A stretch of 64,000 nucleotides of DNA from Kiloniellaceae bacterium (lineage in GTDB: Bacteria; Pseudomonadota; Alphaproteobacteria; Kiloniellales; Kiloniellaceae): positions 27,372 through 91,371 of the forward strand of contig WHTV01000003.1 in assembly GCA_009377535.1 (NCBI GenBank), in the 5' to 3' direction. Below are positions 31,694 through 41,368 of the stretch, piece by piece (within the stretch, counting starts at the first letter, position 1; every line of letters starts with the position of its first letter). The notes under the pieces were generated by a model that saw nothing but the letters and a program-made list of their open reading frames with translations, had not been told where the DNA came from and did no database searches. The translations under genes were made by a program, and so were the position numbers.

Positions 31694-32488
31694 GTGAAGC
31701 AGTACCTCGATCTCCTGCGCAAGGTTCGCGAGGAAGGGTGCTACAAGAGCGACCGCACCGGCACCGGCACACAAAGCCTCTTCGGCCACCAGATGCGCTT
31801 CGACCTTGGCCAGGGCTTTCCGCTGCTGACCACCAAGAAGCTACATCTGAAGTCGATCGTCCACGAGCTGCTGTGGTTCCTTCAGGGCGATACCAACGTC
31901 GCCTACCTCAAGCAGCACGGCGTTCGCATCTGGGACGACTGGGCCGACGAGACCGGCGACCTCGGGCCGGTCTACGGCGCGCAGTGGCGCTCCTGGCCGG
32001 CGCCGGACGGCCGCCACATCGACCAGATCGGCCAGCTGCTCAGTCAGCTGAAGAGCAATCCGGACTCGCGCCGCCTCATCGTCTCGGCCTGGAACGTGGC
32101 GGAGATCGAGCGCATGGCGCTGCCGCCCTGCCACTGCCTGTTCCAGTTCTACGTCGCCGAGGGGCGCCTTTCCTGCCAGCTCTACCAGCGCAGCGCCGAC
32201 ATCTTCCTCGGCGTGCCCTTCAACATCGCCTCCTACGCGCTGCTCACGATGATGGTGGCGCAGGTCTCGGGCCTGCAGCCGGGCGACTTCGTGCACACGC
32301 TGGGCGATGCGCACCTCTACGTGAACCATCAGCAGCAGGCCGACCTGCAGCTGCAGCGCAGCCCGCTCGTCCTGCCGATCCTGAAGATCAATCCGCAGGT
32401 GAGGGACCTCTTCGCCTTCCGCTACGAAGACTTCGAGCTGATCGGTTACGAGGCGCATCCGCACATCAAGGCACCGGTGGCGGTCTGA
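31694..32488 (+). CDS. thyA: Thymidylate synthase
   Basis: GTG 31694 gives 264 residues, the length of the E. coli enzyme, beginning [26 protein letters not shown] as in the family. An in-frame ATG at 31604 lies in the adjacent MITE end and would add 30 unrelated residues. The catalytic cysteine is in [14 protein letters not shown], and [20 protein letters not shown] and [11 protein letters not shown]-like [13 protein letters not shown] are conserved. It methylates dUMP to dTMP using methylenetetrahydrofolate, and folA follows 3 bases later to regenerate the folate. Confidence 0.96.
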   Translation: MKQYLDLLRKVREEGCYKSDRTGTGTQSLFGHQMRFDLGQGFPLLTTKKLHLKSIVHELLWFLQGDTNVAYLKQHGVRIWDDWADETGDLGPVYGAQWRSWPAPDGRHIDQIGQLLSQLKSNPDSRRLIVSAWNVAEIERMALPPCHCLFQFYVAEGRLSCQLYQRSADIFLGVPFNIASYALLTMMVAQVSGLQPGDFVHTLGDAHLYVNHQQQADLQLQRSPLVLPILKINPQVRDLFAFRYEDFELIGYEAHPHIKAPVAV

Positions 32489-32491
32489 GCG

Positions 32492-33031
32492 ATGGCAGGC
32501 AAGAACGCAAAGGGCGTGCCCGTCGCCCTCATCCTGGCGCGCGCCGACAACGGGGTGATCGGGCGGGCCGGCGGCCTGCCCTGGCACCTGTCGGGCGACC
32601 TGAAGTTCTTCAAGGCGCAGACCCTGGGCAAGCCGGTGGTGATGGGCCGCAAGACCTATCAGTCCATCGGCAAGCCGCTGCCCGGCCGGCCCAACCTGGT
32701 GATTACCCGGGATCCGACCTTCCGGCCGGAGGGCGTAGAGGTCTTCGCCGATGTCGCCGGCGCGCTGGCCCGCGCGCAGCAACTGGCCTCGGCAAGCGGC
32801 GCGGCCGAGGTCATGGTGATCGGCGGCGGTCAGATCTACGAGCTGACGCTGCCCCTGGCCCGGCGCGTCTACCTGACCGAGGTGCACGCCAGCCCCGAAG
32901 GCGACACCAGTTTCCCCGCCCTCGATCCCGCCGACTGGCGCGAGCTGCGGCGCGACGCGCCCGTTCCCGGCGGCGAAGGCCAGCCGGACTTCAGCATCGT
33001 GGTACTGGAGAGGGTGCGGCGCCCGGACTAG
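32492..33031 (+). CDS. folA: Dihydrofolate reductase
   Basis: A 179-residue protein with ILARADNGVIGRAGGLPWHLSGDLKFFK (substrate and Met20-loop region, acidic residue in SGDLK), VVMGRKTYQSIGKPLPGRPNLVITRD (NADPH-binding) and VIGGGQIYEL. It reduces dihydrofolate produced by ThyA. It is 3 bases after thyA on the same strand, a standard thyA-folA unit. Confidence 0.95.
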   Translation: MAGKNAKGVPVALILARADNGVIGRAGGLPWHLSGDLKFFKAQTLGKPVVMGRKTYQSIGKPLPGRPNLVITRDPTFRPEGVEVFADVAGALARAQQLASASGAAEVMVIGGGQIYELTLPLARRVYLTEVHASPEGDTSFPALDPADWRELRRDAPVPGGEGQPDFSIVVLERVRRPD

Positions 33032-33051
33032 GTCGGCTCAGCCGGCGGCGG

Positions 33052-33717
33052 TCAGACCTTCTGCCAGGCGCTGATGCGGAACAGTGGGAACAGCGGCAGA
33101 AACAGCGGGTGGTAGATGCCGGAGACCTTGCGGAATCCGTGCTCCGTGAGGAATCGCTCGACCTGCCAGGCGGCGTGGTAGTGGTCGTGCGGCTTCTGCT
33201 TGCCGAAGACAATGCGCAGCAGGCGGTAGGCCAGGTTCTCCGACGGCAGCGAGGTGAAGAGCGTACCCTTCGCATCGAGCCAGTGGCGGATGCGCTCGAT
33301 CGGGAAGCTCAGATCCTCGAAGTGCTCCAGGACGTCGGCGGCGACGATGGCGTCGAAAGCACCGCTGCCGAAATCGAAATCCTTGATGTTGGCGCGCGTG
33401 ATGCGGACGTTGTCGAGCTGGTAGGCCTCGCGCATCTGCTCGGCCTGCACGGTGTTGAGGTCGATGAGGTCGACGCTGCGGAAGCCGTTGGCCAGGGTCG
33501 GCATGAAGATGCCGCTGCCGCCGCCGAAGTCGAGGCAGGCGCCCTCGGGCCGCGAAAGGCGGCGGATCAGCAGGGTCAGCATCCACAGCCGCGCCCAGAA
33601 AAACTCGCGCAGCAGAACGTTTGGGGCGCAATAGACGTCGAGGGCGATGTCGCTGGAGCTGGTCTGCCGGTCGATGAGGCGGCGTAGCAGCGCAAGGGGT
33701 GGCTTCACGTATCGCAT
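33052..33717 (-). CDS. Class I SAM-dependent methyltransferase
   Basis: A 221-residue protein with a SAM-binding motif CLDFGGGSGIF (about 61-71), an acidic strand (VDLIDLN) and AFDAIVAADVLEHFED, the usual motif order of Methyltransf_11/23. The N-terminus is basic and may associate with membrane. The C-terminal part has LFTSLPSENLAYRLLR and WQVERFLTEHGF. The methyl acceptor is not evident. It converges with folA, 20 bases apart. Confidence 0.82.
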   Translation of the reverse strand: MRYVKPPLALLRRLIDRQTSSSDIALDVYCAPNVLLREFFWARLWMLTLLIRRLSRPEGACLDFGGGSGIFMPTLANGFRSVDLIDLNTVQAEQMREAYQLDNVRITRANIKDFDFGSGAFDAIVAADVLEHFEDLSFPIERIRHWLDAKGTLFTSLPSENLAYRLLRIVFGKQKPHDHYHAAWQVERFLTEHGFRKVSGIYHPLFLPLFPLFRISAWQKV

Positions 33718-33936
33718 GGCGACCTCCCGGGCCTCGGCGGATCAGGCTGCCGGAGCCTCGCAGCGCGGGCTTAAGAAAAGGTGAAACCGGCAGGGCGCCT
33801 ATGCGGCGGACGGGCCGCGGAGGCCGCGTCAAGCTGTCCTTCTTGGCAGGTTGCCGCCGCCGCCGCCATGGCTCTACACTTCCGGACCTGGAAAGCAGCC
33901 TAATAACCAAGAACGAAAGAGGGAGGTCCCAGCGCC

Positions 33937-34353
33937 ATGGCCAAGGTCAGTTCAACCGCCGAGCTTCCGGTGTCGGCAAAGACCGTCTGGGCGGTGATCG
34001 GCAACTTCAACGCGCTGCCGGACTGGCATCCCGCCGTCGAGAAGAGCAAGCTGAAGAAGGAGAACGGCAATACGCTGCGGCAACTCTCGCTGATGGGCGG
34101 AGGCACCATCGAGGAGAAGCTCGAGCAGATTGACGACAAGGAGCGCCGCTATACTTACACCATAGTCTCCGGCCCGCTGCCGGTGAGCAACTACACCGCC
34201 ACCCTGAAGGTGCGCGACAGCGGCAAGGGCTGTGCCGTCGAGTGGTCCAGCGAGTTCGAGGCCAAGGGCGCGCCGGAAGGCGATGCCGTGGCCGCCATCA
34301 GCGGCATCTACGAGGCCGGCTTCGAGAACCTGAAGAAGATGTTCGGCGGCTGA
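33937..34353 (+). CDS. SRPBCC family protein
   Basis: A 138-residue protein of the polyketide cyclase/START-like fold: VSSTAELPVSAKTVWAVIGNFNALPDWHPAVEKS at the start, a central sheet (TYTIVSGPLPVSNYTATLKV) and the C-terminal long helix (DAVAAISGIYEAGFENLKKMFG). Such proteins bind hydrophobic ligands. GAGGGAGG precedes the ATG. It converges with the YHS gene after 9 bases. Confidence 0.87.
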   Translation: MAKVSSTAELPVSAKTVWAVIGNFNALPDWHPAVEKSKLKKENGNTLRQLSLMGGGTIEEKLEQIDDKERRYTYTIVSGPLPVSNYTATLKVRDSGKGCAVEWSSEFEAKGAPEGDAVAAISGIYEAGFENLKKMFGG

Positions 34354-34362
34354 GGCGGCTGC

Positions 34363-34863
34363 TCAATTGCCGCCCTTGATCTCCGGCCAGTTGGCGTCGG
34401 CCTTGCTGATGTTGCCGGGGATATCTTCCGCCCATTGCCGCTGCACCGACTGCGAATAGTTCAGGTAGAGCTTGCTGTCCTCGATGCGCCAGGCGTCGGG
34501 GTCGATCGGGGCGGTGTAGCCCTCGGAGACCGCCCAGGCGCAGTAACCGCCGTACTGCGGCGCGTAGCGCGCCGGCTCGGCGGCGAAGGCGTCGCGGTTG
34601 GCGGCCGAGGCGAAGCGCCACTCGGTGCCCTGGTAGCTGTGGGTGAATTCGGCCTTGCCCTCGACCGGCTTGCCGTCGGTGAAGTAGGCCACCGGATCGT
34701 AGCCGCGGATGGCGAGGCCGTCTTCGCTGAAGACCGGGTCGAGGGCCAGGGCGGCGGCGAAGAAGCCGGTACCGAGGGCGCCCGTAGCGAAGATACCGGC
34801 CGCGACGCCGACCGCCAACACGGTGGCGGTGAGGCGGCGGCGTGAAAGCCGAAAGCGCAGCAT
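34363..34863 (-). CDS. YHS domain protein with signal anchor
   Basis: ATG 34863 gives 166 residues. A basic N-terminus and hydrophobic segment (about 10-38) direct export. The body matches YHS-domain proteins: GLAIRGYDPVAYFTDGKPVEGKAEFTHSYQGTEWRFASAANRDAFAAEPARYAPQYGGYCAWAV. The cysteine and aromatic residues of this domain suggest metal binding. The family is common in marine alphaproteobacteria and poorly characterised. Confidence 0.87.
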   Translation of the reverse strand: MLRFRLSRRRLTATVLAVGVAAGIFATGALGTGFFAAALALDPVFSEDGLAIRGYDPVAYFTDGKPVEGKAEFTHSYQGTEWRFASAANRDAFAAEPARYAPQYGGYCAWAVSEGYTAPIDPDAWRIEDSKLYLNYSQSVQRQWAEDIPGNISKADANWPEIKGGN

Positions 34864-34980
34864 GCTGGTCGTCCCTTCGCGCTGTTGCGTCTGCATCGGT
34901 CGTGAAGGTGGCGCCTTCGGCCGGCCTTGGCAAATCACCGCGGCTCACGTTGCCGCGAGGGGAGTGGGGCCGGCCGGCCC

Positions 34981-36114
34981 CTACTGCATGACGATCTTGG
35001 GGGCCTGGCGCGGGCTGTCGGCACCGATCTGGGCGGAAACCTTCTCCCACAGCCGCCTGGCGATGGCGACGAAGGCCTGAGCGTTGGGGGCATCCGGCCG
35101 CGAGACCACCACCGGCCGGCCGCTGTCGGACGTCTCGCGGATCTCGATGTCGAGCGGGAGTTCGCCGAGAAACTCCATGCCGAGCCGCTCGGCCTCGCGC
35201 CGAGCGCCGCCGTGGCTGAAGATGTGCGACTCGTGGCCGCAGTTGGGGCAGACGAAAACGCTCATGTTCTCGATGATGCCGAGTACCGGCACATCGACCT
35301 TGCGGAACATGTTGAGGCCTTTGCGGGCGTCGAGCAGGGCGATATCCTGCGGCGTCGAAACGATGACCGCACCGGTCAGCGGCACCTGCTGGGACATGGT
35401 CAACTGCGCATCGCCGGTGCCCGGCGGCATGTCGACCACCAGGATGTCGAGCTCGCCCCAATCGACGTCGCGCAGCATCTGCTGCAGCGCGCTCTGCACC
35501 ATCGGCCCGCGCCAGATCATCGGCGTGTCCTCGGCCACCAGGAAGCCCATGGACATGCACTTCAGGCCGTAGTTCTCCATCGGATTGAGGGTCTTGCCGT
35601 CGGGCGAGGTGGGCCTTCCGCTGATGCCCAGCATGCGAGGCTGCGAGGGGCCGTAGATGTCGGCATCCAGCACGCCGACCTTGAGGCCGAGCTGGGCGAA
35701 GCCGAGGGCCAGATTGGTGGTGACCGTAGACTTGCCGACGCCGCCCTTGCCGCTGGCCACCGCAACGATGGAGCGGATGCCGGGGATCATGGTGCCGCCA
35801 GGGCCCGTGGCGGGCTGCTTGCCGCCCGCCGGCGCCTGGCTACTGCCGGCCGACGCTTGGGGCGCCCGCTCGGCGGTCAGCACGGCAGTGACGGAGGTCA
35901 CCCCGGCGAGATCGTGGACCGCCTTCTCGGCGGCCTTGCGCAGCGGCTCCATGGCGGCGCCCTGGCGCGGGTCCACCTCGATGGCGAAGCCGACGTTGCC
36001 GTCCTTGATGATCAGGCCGGAAATCATGCCCAGGCTGACGATGTCCTCACCCTTGGCGGGGTCTTTCACCGCCTTCAACGCCTCGAGCACCTTGGCGTCG
36101 CTGATTGCACTCAT
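34981..36114 (-). CDS. mrp: Mrp/NBP35-type iron-sulfur carrier ATPase
   Basis: ATG 36114 gives 377 residues. The first 85 residues are a MIP18-like domain (LEALKAVKDPAKGEDIVSLGMISGLII). After a Pro/Ala linker the P-loop domain has SGKGGVGKST (deviant Walker A), DADIYGPSQP, WGELDILVVDMPPGTGD and a CPNCGHE pair for cluster binding near residue 270. It carries or inserts Fe-S clusters in the cytosol. It is divergent from hflK. Confidence 0.93.
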   Translation of the reverse strand: MSAISDAKVLEALKAVKDPAKGEDIVSLGMISGLIIKDGNVGFAIEVDPRQGAAMEPLRKAAEKAVHDLAGVTSVTAVLTAERAPQASAGSSQAPAGGKQPATGPGGTMIPGIRSIVAVASGKGGVGKSTVTTNLALGFAQLGLKVGVLDADIYGPSQPRMLGISGRPTSPDGKTLNPMENYGLKCMSMGFLVAEDTPMIWRGPMVQSALQQMLRDVDWGELDILVVDMPPGTGDAQLTMSQQVPLTGAVIVSTPQDIALLDARKGLNMFRKVDVPVLGIIENMSVFVCPNCGHESHIFSHGGARREAERLGMEFLGELPLDIEIRETSDSGRPVVVSRPDAPNAQAFVAIARRLWEKVSAQIGADSPRQAPKIVMQ

Positions 36115-36292
36115 TCCTTGAAAACTCCCCAATCCTGCCGATATGCCAGCAGGAGGTAGCAGGCAGACTCGGCTAGAACAATAGCTCAGCCGTGATATAA
36201 GACCGGCGCACAGGGATTTCAGCCTTGAATCATACCCTGTAGGGTAGTCCTGCCCGACAGGGTGACATGCACAGGCAGCGGGGAATTTAAGT

Positions 36293-37459
36293 ATGCCTTG
36301 GGAAAATAAAGGTGGCGGCGGCCCTTGGGGCGGCGGTGGAGGATCCGGCGGTTCCGGCGGCGGCGGCCCGTGGGGCCGTGGCGGCGGCGGTTCCGGCGGC
36401 GGCCCACGTCCACCTGACTTCGAAGACTTCATCAGGAAGGGGCAGGACCGCTTCCGCAGCATGCTGCCGGGTGGCGGCAGCGGCCTGGGCAAGTCCGCCT
36501 ATCTGCTGGTCGGCCTGGCGATCTTGCTCATATGGCTGTTTACCGGCGTCTATCGGGTCCAGACCAACGAGCAGGGTGTCGTCCTGCGTTTCGGCAAATG
36601 GATCGAGACCACCGAGCCCGGCCTCAACTGGCATCTTCCCTGGCCCATCGAGGCCGTGCTGACCCCCAGTGTCACCTCCGTGCAGCAGATCGACATCGGC
36701 TTCCAGAGCACCAGCAGCGAAAGGACCCGCACGCGGCGCGACGTCGAGGAGGAGAGCCTGATGCTGACCGGCGATCAGAACATCATCGACATCGACTTCA
36801 CGGTGCAGTGGAAGATCGCCGATGCCGGCCAGTACCTCTTCAACATCCGCGAGCCGGAGCAGACGGTGAAGATCGCCGCCGAGAGCGCGATGCGCGAGAT
36901 CGTCGGTCGCACCGACATCCAGCAGGCGCTGACCGAGGCGCGCGGCACCGTCGAAACCGAGGCCCGCACCCTGCTGCAGGTGACGCTCAACGACTACGAG
37001 GCCGGCATCGAAATCACTGACCTGGCGCTGCAGGACGTGCAGCCGCCGAGCGCCGTGATCGACGCCTTCAACGACGTGCTGCGGGCCCAGCAGGACCGCG
37101 ACCGCGCGCGCAACGAAGCGGACAGATACCGCAACGACATCCTGCCGCGTGCCCGCGGCGAAGCCTTGCGGGTGGTGCAGGGTGCCGAGGCCTACAAGGA
37201 GCGGCTGGAAAATGAAGCCGAAGGTGACGCCCAGCGATTCCTCTCGGTGTTCAACGCCTACCGACAGAGTCCCGACGTGACCCGCCGCCGCATGTATCTG
37301 GAGACCATGCAGGGCGTGCTGAGTCAGACCGACAAGGTGATCCTCGACGGCCAGGCCGGCGCCGGTGGGGCCGTGCCCTACCTGCCACTGAACGAACTGC
37401 GCCGTGTGCAAAACGGCAACCCAAGTCCCGGTTCCGCCGCCGGCGGCAGCGGCAACTGA
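36293..37459 (+). CDS. hflK: FtsH protease modulator HflK
   Basis: A 388-residue protein. The first 60 residues are extremely Gly-rich (GGGGPWGGGGGSGGSGGGGP), typical of HflK. A membrane anchor (about 67-86) is followed by a prohibitin/SPFH domain (VQTNEQGVVLRFGKWIETTEPGLNWHLPWPIE) and a coiled-coil (RARNEADRYRNDILPRARGEALRVVQGAEAYKERLENEAEGDAQRF). With HflC it forms the cage around FtsH in the cytoplasmic membrane. It is the first gene of hflK-hflC-DUF2065. Confidence 0.95.
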   Translation: MPWENKGGGGPWGGGGGSGGSGGGGPWGRGGGGSGGGPRPPDFEDFIRKGQDRFRSMLPGGGSGLGKSAYLLVGLAILLIWLFTGVYRVQTNEQGVVLRFGKWIETTEPGLNWHLPWPIEAVLTPSVTSVQQIDIGFQSTSSERTRTRRDVEEESLMLTGDQNIIDIDFTVQWKIADAGQYLFNIREPEQTVKIAAESAMREIVGRTDIQQALTEARGTVETEARTLLQVTLNDYEAGIEITDLALQDVQPPSAVIDAFNDVLRAQQDRDRARNEADRYRNDILPRARGEALRVVQGAEAYKERLENEAEGDAQRFLSVFNAYRQSPDVTRRRMYLETMQGVLSQTDKVILDGQAGAGGAVPYLPLNELRRVQNGNPSPGSAAGGSGN

Positions 37460-37471
37460 GGAGCACGCATC

Positions 37472-38365
37472 ATGCGCATAAGCATCAACCTCATCATCGG
37501 CGTCGTGATCGTCGTAATCGGCCTGGTCGCCTACGGCTCGCTGTTCACCGTCGTTCAGACCCAGCAGGCCATCGTCATGCAGTTCGGCGAGCCGAAGCGG
37601 GTCATCACGGAGCCTGGACTGGCCTGGAAGATTCCGCTGGTCCAGAACGTACAGTACTACGAGAAGCGCGTGCTGAACCTCGACCCGCCGCCAGAGAACA
37701 TTCTGCTGTCGGACCAGAAGCGCCTGATCGTCGACGTCTTTGCGCGTTACCGCATTGCCGAGCCGCTGTTGTTCTTCCAGACGGTGCGCTCGGAAGACAT
37801 CGCCCGCAACCGCCTCGGCATCATTATCAACGGCCGCCTGCGCCAGATCCTCGGTAATTCGACGATCACCGAGGTGCTCTCCAATGAACGCACGCAGATC
37901 CTGGAGGACTTGAAGACAAACGTCGACCAGGAGACCCGGCGCTTCGGCATCGCGCTGGTCGACGTCCGCATCCGCCGCGCCGACCTGCCCGACGAGACCC
38001 GGGAGTCGGTCTATAACCGCATGCGCTCCGAGCGCGAGCGCGAGGCCGCCGAATTCCGCGCCCAGGGCTTCGAGCAGGCCCAGCGCATCCAGGCGGCCGC
38101 CGACCGCGAGGCAACGGTCATCAAGGCCGAGGCCGATCGCGAGTCCAGCATTCTGCGCGGCCAGGGCGAAGGACGGCGCACCGAAATCCTCAGCGAGGCC
38201 TACGGTCAGGATCCGGAATTCTTCAACTTCTACCGCACGATGGAGGCCTATAGCACGGCGCTGGATCCCGAAAGCACCTACATGGTGCTGTCGCCCGACA
38301 GCGAGTTCTTCAGCTTTTTCAACGACGCCCAGGGCAATTGGCCTCCAGATGCCGCTGCCAACTAG
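37472..38365 (+). CDS. hflC: FtsH protease modulator HflC
   Basis: A 297-residue protein with an N-terminal membrane anchor (about 5-26), the SPFH core (VQTQQAIVMQFGEPKRVITEPGLAWKIPLVQNV) and a coiled coil rich in Arg/Glu/Ala ending in GRRTEILSEAYGQDPEFFNFYRTMEAY. It is the partner of HflK, 12 bases downstream, with GGAGCAC before the ATG. Confidence 0.95.
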   Translation: MRISINLIIGVVIVVIGLVAYGSLFTVVQTQQAIVMQFGEPKRVITEPGLAWKIPLVQNVQYYEKRVLNLDPPPENILLSDQKRLIVDVFARYRIAEPLLFFQTVRSEDIARNRLGIIINGRLRQILGNSTITEVLSNERTQILEDLKTNVDQETRRFGIALVDVRIRRADLPDETRESVYNRMRSEREREAAEFRAQGFEQAQRIQAAADREATVIKAEADRESSILRGQGEGRRTEILSEAYGQDPEFFNFYRTMEAYSTALDPESTYMVLSPDSEFFSFFNDAQGNWPPDAAAN

Positions 38366-38393
38366 TCGGCGGCGCATCTGCTCGTGACGGCAG

Positions 38394-38579
38394 TTGACCG
38401 ATTTCCTGACAGCGGTCGCCCTGGTCCTGGTGATCGAGGGGTTGTTCCTGGCCATCGTGCCGCATCGCCTGCGGCAGATCCTGGCGATGCTGGAGACCGT
38501 GCCGCCGGAAAGCCTCCGGGTCGGCGGTCTGGTCGCGGCGGCATTGGGCGTATTTTTCGTCTGGCTGCTGCGCGGCTAG
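38394..38579 (+). CDS. DUF2065 family small membrane protein
   Basis: A TTG start at 38394 gives 61 residues: MTDFLTAVALVLVIEGLFLA, IVPHRLRQILAMLETVPPES, LRVGGLVAAALGVFFVWLLRG. There are two membrane helices with a short connecting helix. DUF2065 genes regularly sit between hflC and degP in alphaproteobacteria, as here. The function is unknown, perhaps in membrane protein quality control judging by the neighbours. Confidence 0.85.
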   Translation: MTDFLTAVALVLVIEGLFLAIVPHRLRQILAMLETVPPESLRVGGLVAAALGVFFVWLLRG

Positions 38580-38834
38580 GCAAACGCCCCGGAGAACGCA
38601 GGAATGGCGTAGGCACGCCATAAATTCGCCTACTTCGTATCGCAGCATCGCAGTGATACACTTTCTCTTGAGAGGGGCTACAAATCGGGCTCCAATAGCT
38701 CCAGATTGCCAGCCAGTGGCAGGGTGCCCAGGCGGCCGCCGCCCCGTAGGTGGGGGGCGCGGCGGTCGAGCGGAGGACGCGGGGCTACCGGGACCGGTCG
38801 GAGCGGATCTCCAAGCGCAAGGAGAAGACTGACA

Positions 38835-40343
38835 GTGACTCAAAATTCTGGAATGCAGCGACGCAGGGTTGTGGCGCTGGTCGCGACGCGGCCGATTCCT
38901 GCAGGGCGCTTGTGGCTCGGCCTGACCGCGCTGGTCACCGCCCTGCTGGCGCTGACCTGGGCGTCGGCGGTCCAGGCCCGTTCCGCCCCTGAATCCTTCG
39001 CCGACATGGTGGAGAACCTGCTGCCGACCGTGGTCAACATCCAGACCCGGCAGACCATCGAAGGCGGCCAGGCCGAAGAGTTCGAGGAATTCTTCAAGGA
39101 GTTCTTCGAGCGTCGCGGCCAGGGCGGCGAAGGCGGCGAGCCGCCGCCGCCGCAGCAGCGGCGCGGCAGTTCCCTCGGCTCGGGCTTCATCATCGATCCG
39201 ACCGGCTACATCGTGACCAACCATCACGTGATCGCCGAGGCGGACGAGGTGGAGGTCGTGCTGTCCGACGGCACTTCCCTGGACGCCGTCATCGTAGGCA
39301 GCGACAAGGACACCGACCTGGCGCTGCTGAAGGTCGAGGCCAAGAAGCCGCTGCCGTCCACCACCTGGGGCGATTCCGACGCCACGCGCATCGGAGACTG
39401 GGTGGTCGCCATCGGCAACCCCTTCGGCCTGGGCGGCACGGTGACCGCCGGCATCGTCTCGGCGCGCCAGCGCGACATCAATGCCGGTCGCTACGACAAC
39501 TTCCTGCAGACCGATGCGGCCATCAACAAGGGCAACTCCGGCGGCCCGATGTTCAATCTGGATGGTGAGGTCGTCGGCGTGAATACGGCGATCTTCTCGC
39601 CCTCCGGCGGCTCGGTCGGCATCGGCTTCGCGACGCCTTCCTCGATGGCGAAGAACATCATCGCCCAGCTGCGCGACACGGGCGAGGTGCGGCGCGGCTG
39701 GCTCGGCGTGCGCATTCAGAACGTCACTGACGAGCTGGCCGAGGGCCTCAGACTGGACCGTCCGCGCGGCGCCCTGGTGGCTGCGGTGACCGCAGGCGGC
39801 CCGGCCGAAGACGCCGGTATCGTACAGGGCGACGTGATCCTGGAGTTCGACGGCCGCGAGGTGTCGGAAATGCGGCGCCTGCCGGCGATCGTGGCGGAGA
39901 CGGCGGTCGGATCGACCGTCGACGTCACCGTCTGGCGGCGTGACGGCGAAAGGCAAATGCGGGTGACCGTTGGCGAACTGGAGGCCGAGCAGATGGCCGC
40001 CGCCCCGCCCACCGACACGCCGCGGGAAGCCCAGCCCTCCGACATGGAGTCACTGGGCCTCGCCCTCGGCACCATCACCCCGGAACTGCGCACCCGCTTC
40101 TCCCTGGACGAGGCGACCAAGGGCGTGGTCATCACCGAGGTGAAGGAGGGCAGCGGCAGCGCCGAGAAGGGCCTCAAGGCCGGCGACGTTATCGTCGAGG
40201 TCGACCAGGAAGAGGTTTCCACGCCGTCCGACGTGGTGGAGAAGGTCGACAGGGCGAAGTCGGAAGGCTACCGCGTGGTCACGCTGCTGGTGTTCCGCCA
40301 GGGCGACTTCCAATGGGTCGCCGTGCGCATCGACCAGAGCTGA
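38835..40343 (+). CDS. degP: Periplasmic Do/DegP-type serine protease with two PDZ domains
   Basis: A GTG at 38835 (GGAG 10 bases upstream) gives 502 residues; the ATG at 38853 is an alternative. A signal peptide ends about ASAVQARS. The trypsin-like domain shows the triad: VTNHHVIAE (His near 128), KDTDLALLKV (Asp near 158) and KGNSGGPMFN (Ser near 235). Two PDZ domains follow (GWLGVRIQNVTDELAEGL; LGLALGTITPELRTRF). The Do family degrades or refolds misfolded envelope proteins. A strong terminator follows the stop. Confidence 0.94.
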   Translation: MTQNSGMQRRRVVALVATRPIPAGRLWLGLTALVTALLALTWASAVQARSAPESFADMVENLLPTVVNIQTRQTIEGGQAEEFEEFFKEFFERRGQGGEGGEPPPPQQRRGSSLGSGFIIDPTGYIVTNHHVIAEADEVEVVLSDGTSLDAVIVGSDKDTDLALLKVEAKKPLPSTTWGDSDATRIGDWVVAIGNPFGLGGTVTAGIVSARQRDINAGRYDNFLQTDAAINKGNSGGPMFNLDGEVVGVNTAIFSPSGGSVGIGFATPSSMAKNIIAQLRDTGEVRRGWLGVRIQNVTDELAEGLRLDRPRGALVAAVTAGGPAEDAGIVQGDVILEFDGREVSEMRRLPAIVAETAVGSTVDVTVWRRDGERQMRVTVGELEAEQMAAAPPTDTPREAQPSDMESLGLALGTITPELRTRFSLDEATKGVVITEVKEGSGSAEKGLKAGDVIVEVDQEEVSTPSDVVEKVDRAKSEGYRVVTLLVFRQGDFQWVAVRIDQS

Positions 40344-40370
40344 ACCGGCATTTTCCGAGATGCCTGCGAG

Positions 40371-40398
40371 ACGGCGGCTCTTCTGGAGCCGCCGTTTT
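40371..40398 (+). terminator. Rho-independent terminator of degP
   Basis: A 10-bp perfect stem ACGGCGGCTC/GAGCCGCCGT with loop TTCTG, followed by a short T run. It lies between the convergent degP and serB genes. Confidence 0.8.
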
Positions 40399-40406
40399 GC
40401 TTTGCT

Positions 40407-41306
40407 CTACGTTTCGCGGATCTCGTCGGCGTGGTAGCCCTGCATGTAGAGCAACGCGGTGAGGTCGCCGTGGTCGATGCGGTAGTGCGCGGCGGCGCGC
40501 ACCCGCGGCTTGCCGTAGTAGGCGACGCCGAGGCCGGCCGCCCCCAGCATGTCGAGGTCGTTGGCGCCGTCGCCGACCGCGCAGGCGTCGTAGGGCACCA
40601 GGCCGTGCGCGGCGGAAAGCTCTTCCAGCGCCTTAAGCTTGGCGCTGCGTCCGAGGACCGGCTCCTGCACTTTCCCGGTTATGCGGCCATCGGCGACCTC
40701 CAGCCGGTTGGCGCGGTCCTCGTCGAACCTGCAGGCCGCACGGATGCGTTCGGTGAAACAGGTGAAGCCGCCCGACACGAGGGCGCAGTAGGCGCCGCCG
40801 GCGCGCATGGTGGCGACCAGGGCCTTGGCGCCGGGCATCAGCGTCATGCGCCCGGCGGCTTCCTCGAGGGCCGCGTCGGTCATGCCGGCCAGCAAGCCGA
40901 CCCGCTCGCGCAGGGCCGACTCGAAATCAAGTTCGCCGGCCATGGCCAGCGCGGTGATCTCCGCCACGTCCTCGCGCATCCCGGCGACCTCGGCCAACTC
41001 GTCGAGCATCTCCTGGCGGATGATGGTGGACTCCATGTCGGCGACCAGCAGCTTCTTGCGCCGCCGCTCGGCCGGTTGGATCGCCAGATCGAGCGGCGCG
41101 CCGCCCAGCGCCTCGCGCACCAGGGCCTGGGTGATGGTCGGCTCATGGCCCTCGAAGGGCAGATCGCAGGCTATGCCGGCGGCCAGCCAGTGCAAATCGC
41201 CGGCCACGCTGTGGCTGTGGTCGATGGCGTGGCGGGCCGCATCGGCCAATGCCGCGGACAGCAACCTTGAGCCGGGGTCCCCGATCACGGTAAGGACGTA
41301 TTCCAT
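40407..41306 (-). CDS. serB: Phosphoserine phosphatase
   Basis: ATG 41306 gives 299 residues. The first 80 residues are an ACT-like regulatory part. The HAD domain has motif I VADMESTIIRQE (Asp 90 as nucleophile), motif II ALVSGGFTCF, motif III lysine in GRSAKLKAL, and VGDGANDLDML. Motif I normally reads DxD; here the second acid is Glu 92 (DME). The enzyme makes serine from phosphoserine. It is divergent from miaA by 62 bases. Confidence 0.93.
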   Translation of the reverse strand: MEYVLTVIGDPGSRLLSAALADAARHAIDHSHSVAGDLHWLAAGIACDLPFEGHEPTITQALVREALGGAPLDLAIQPAERRRKKLLVADMESTIIRQEMLDELAEVAGMREDVAEITALAMAGELDFESALRERVGLLAGMTDAALEEAAGRMTLMPGAKALVATMRAGGAYCALVSGGFTCFTERIRAACRFDEDRANRLEVADGRITGKVQEPVLGRSAKLKALEELSAAHGLVPYDACAVGDGANDLDMLGAAGLGVAYYGKPRVRAAAHYRIDHGDLTALLYMQGYHADEIRET

Positions 41307-41368
41307 CGGCGGCTTATACAGAGGCCGCCCCCCGTACCGCAAGCTACCGCAAGACCGAACGCCGCCCG

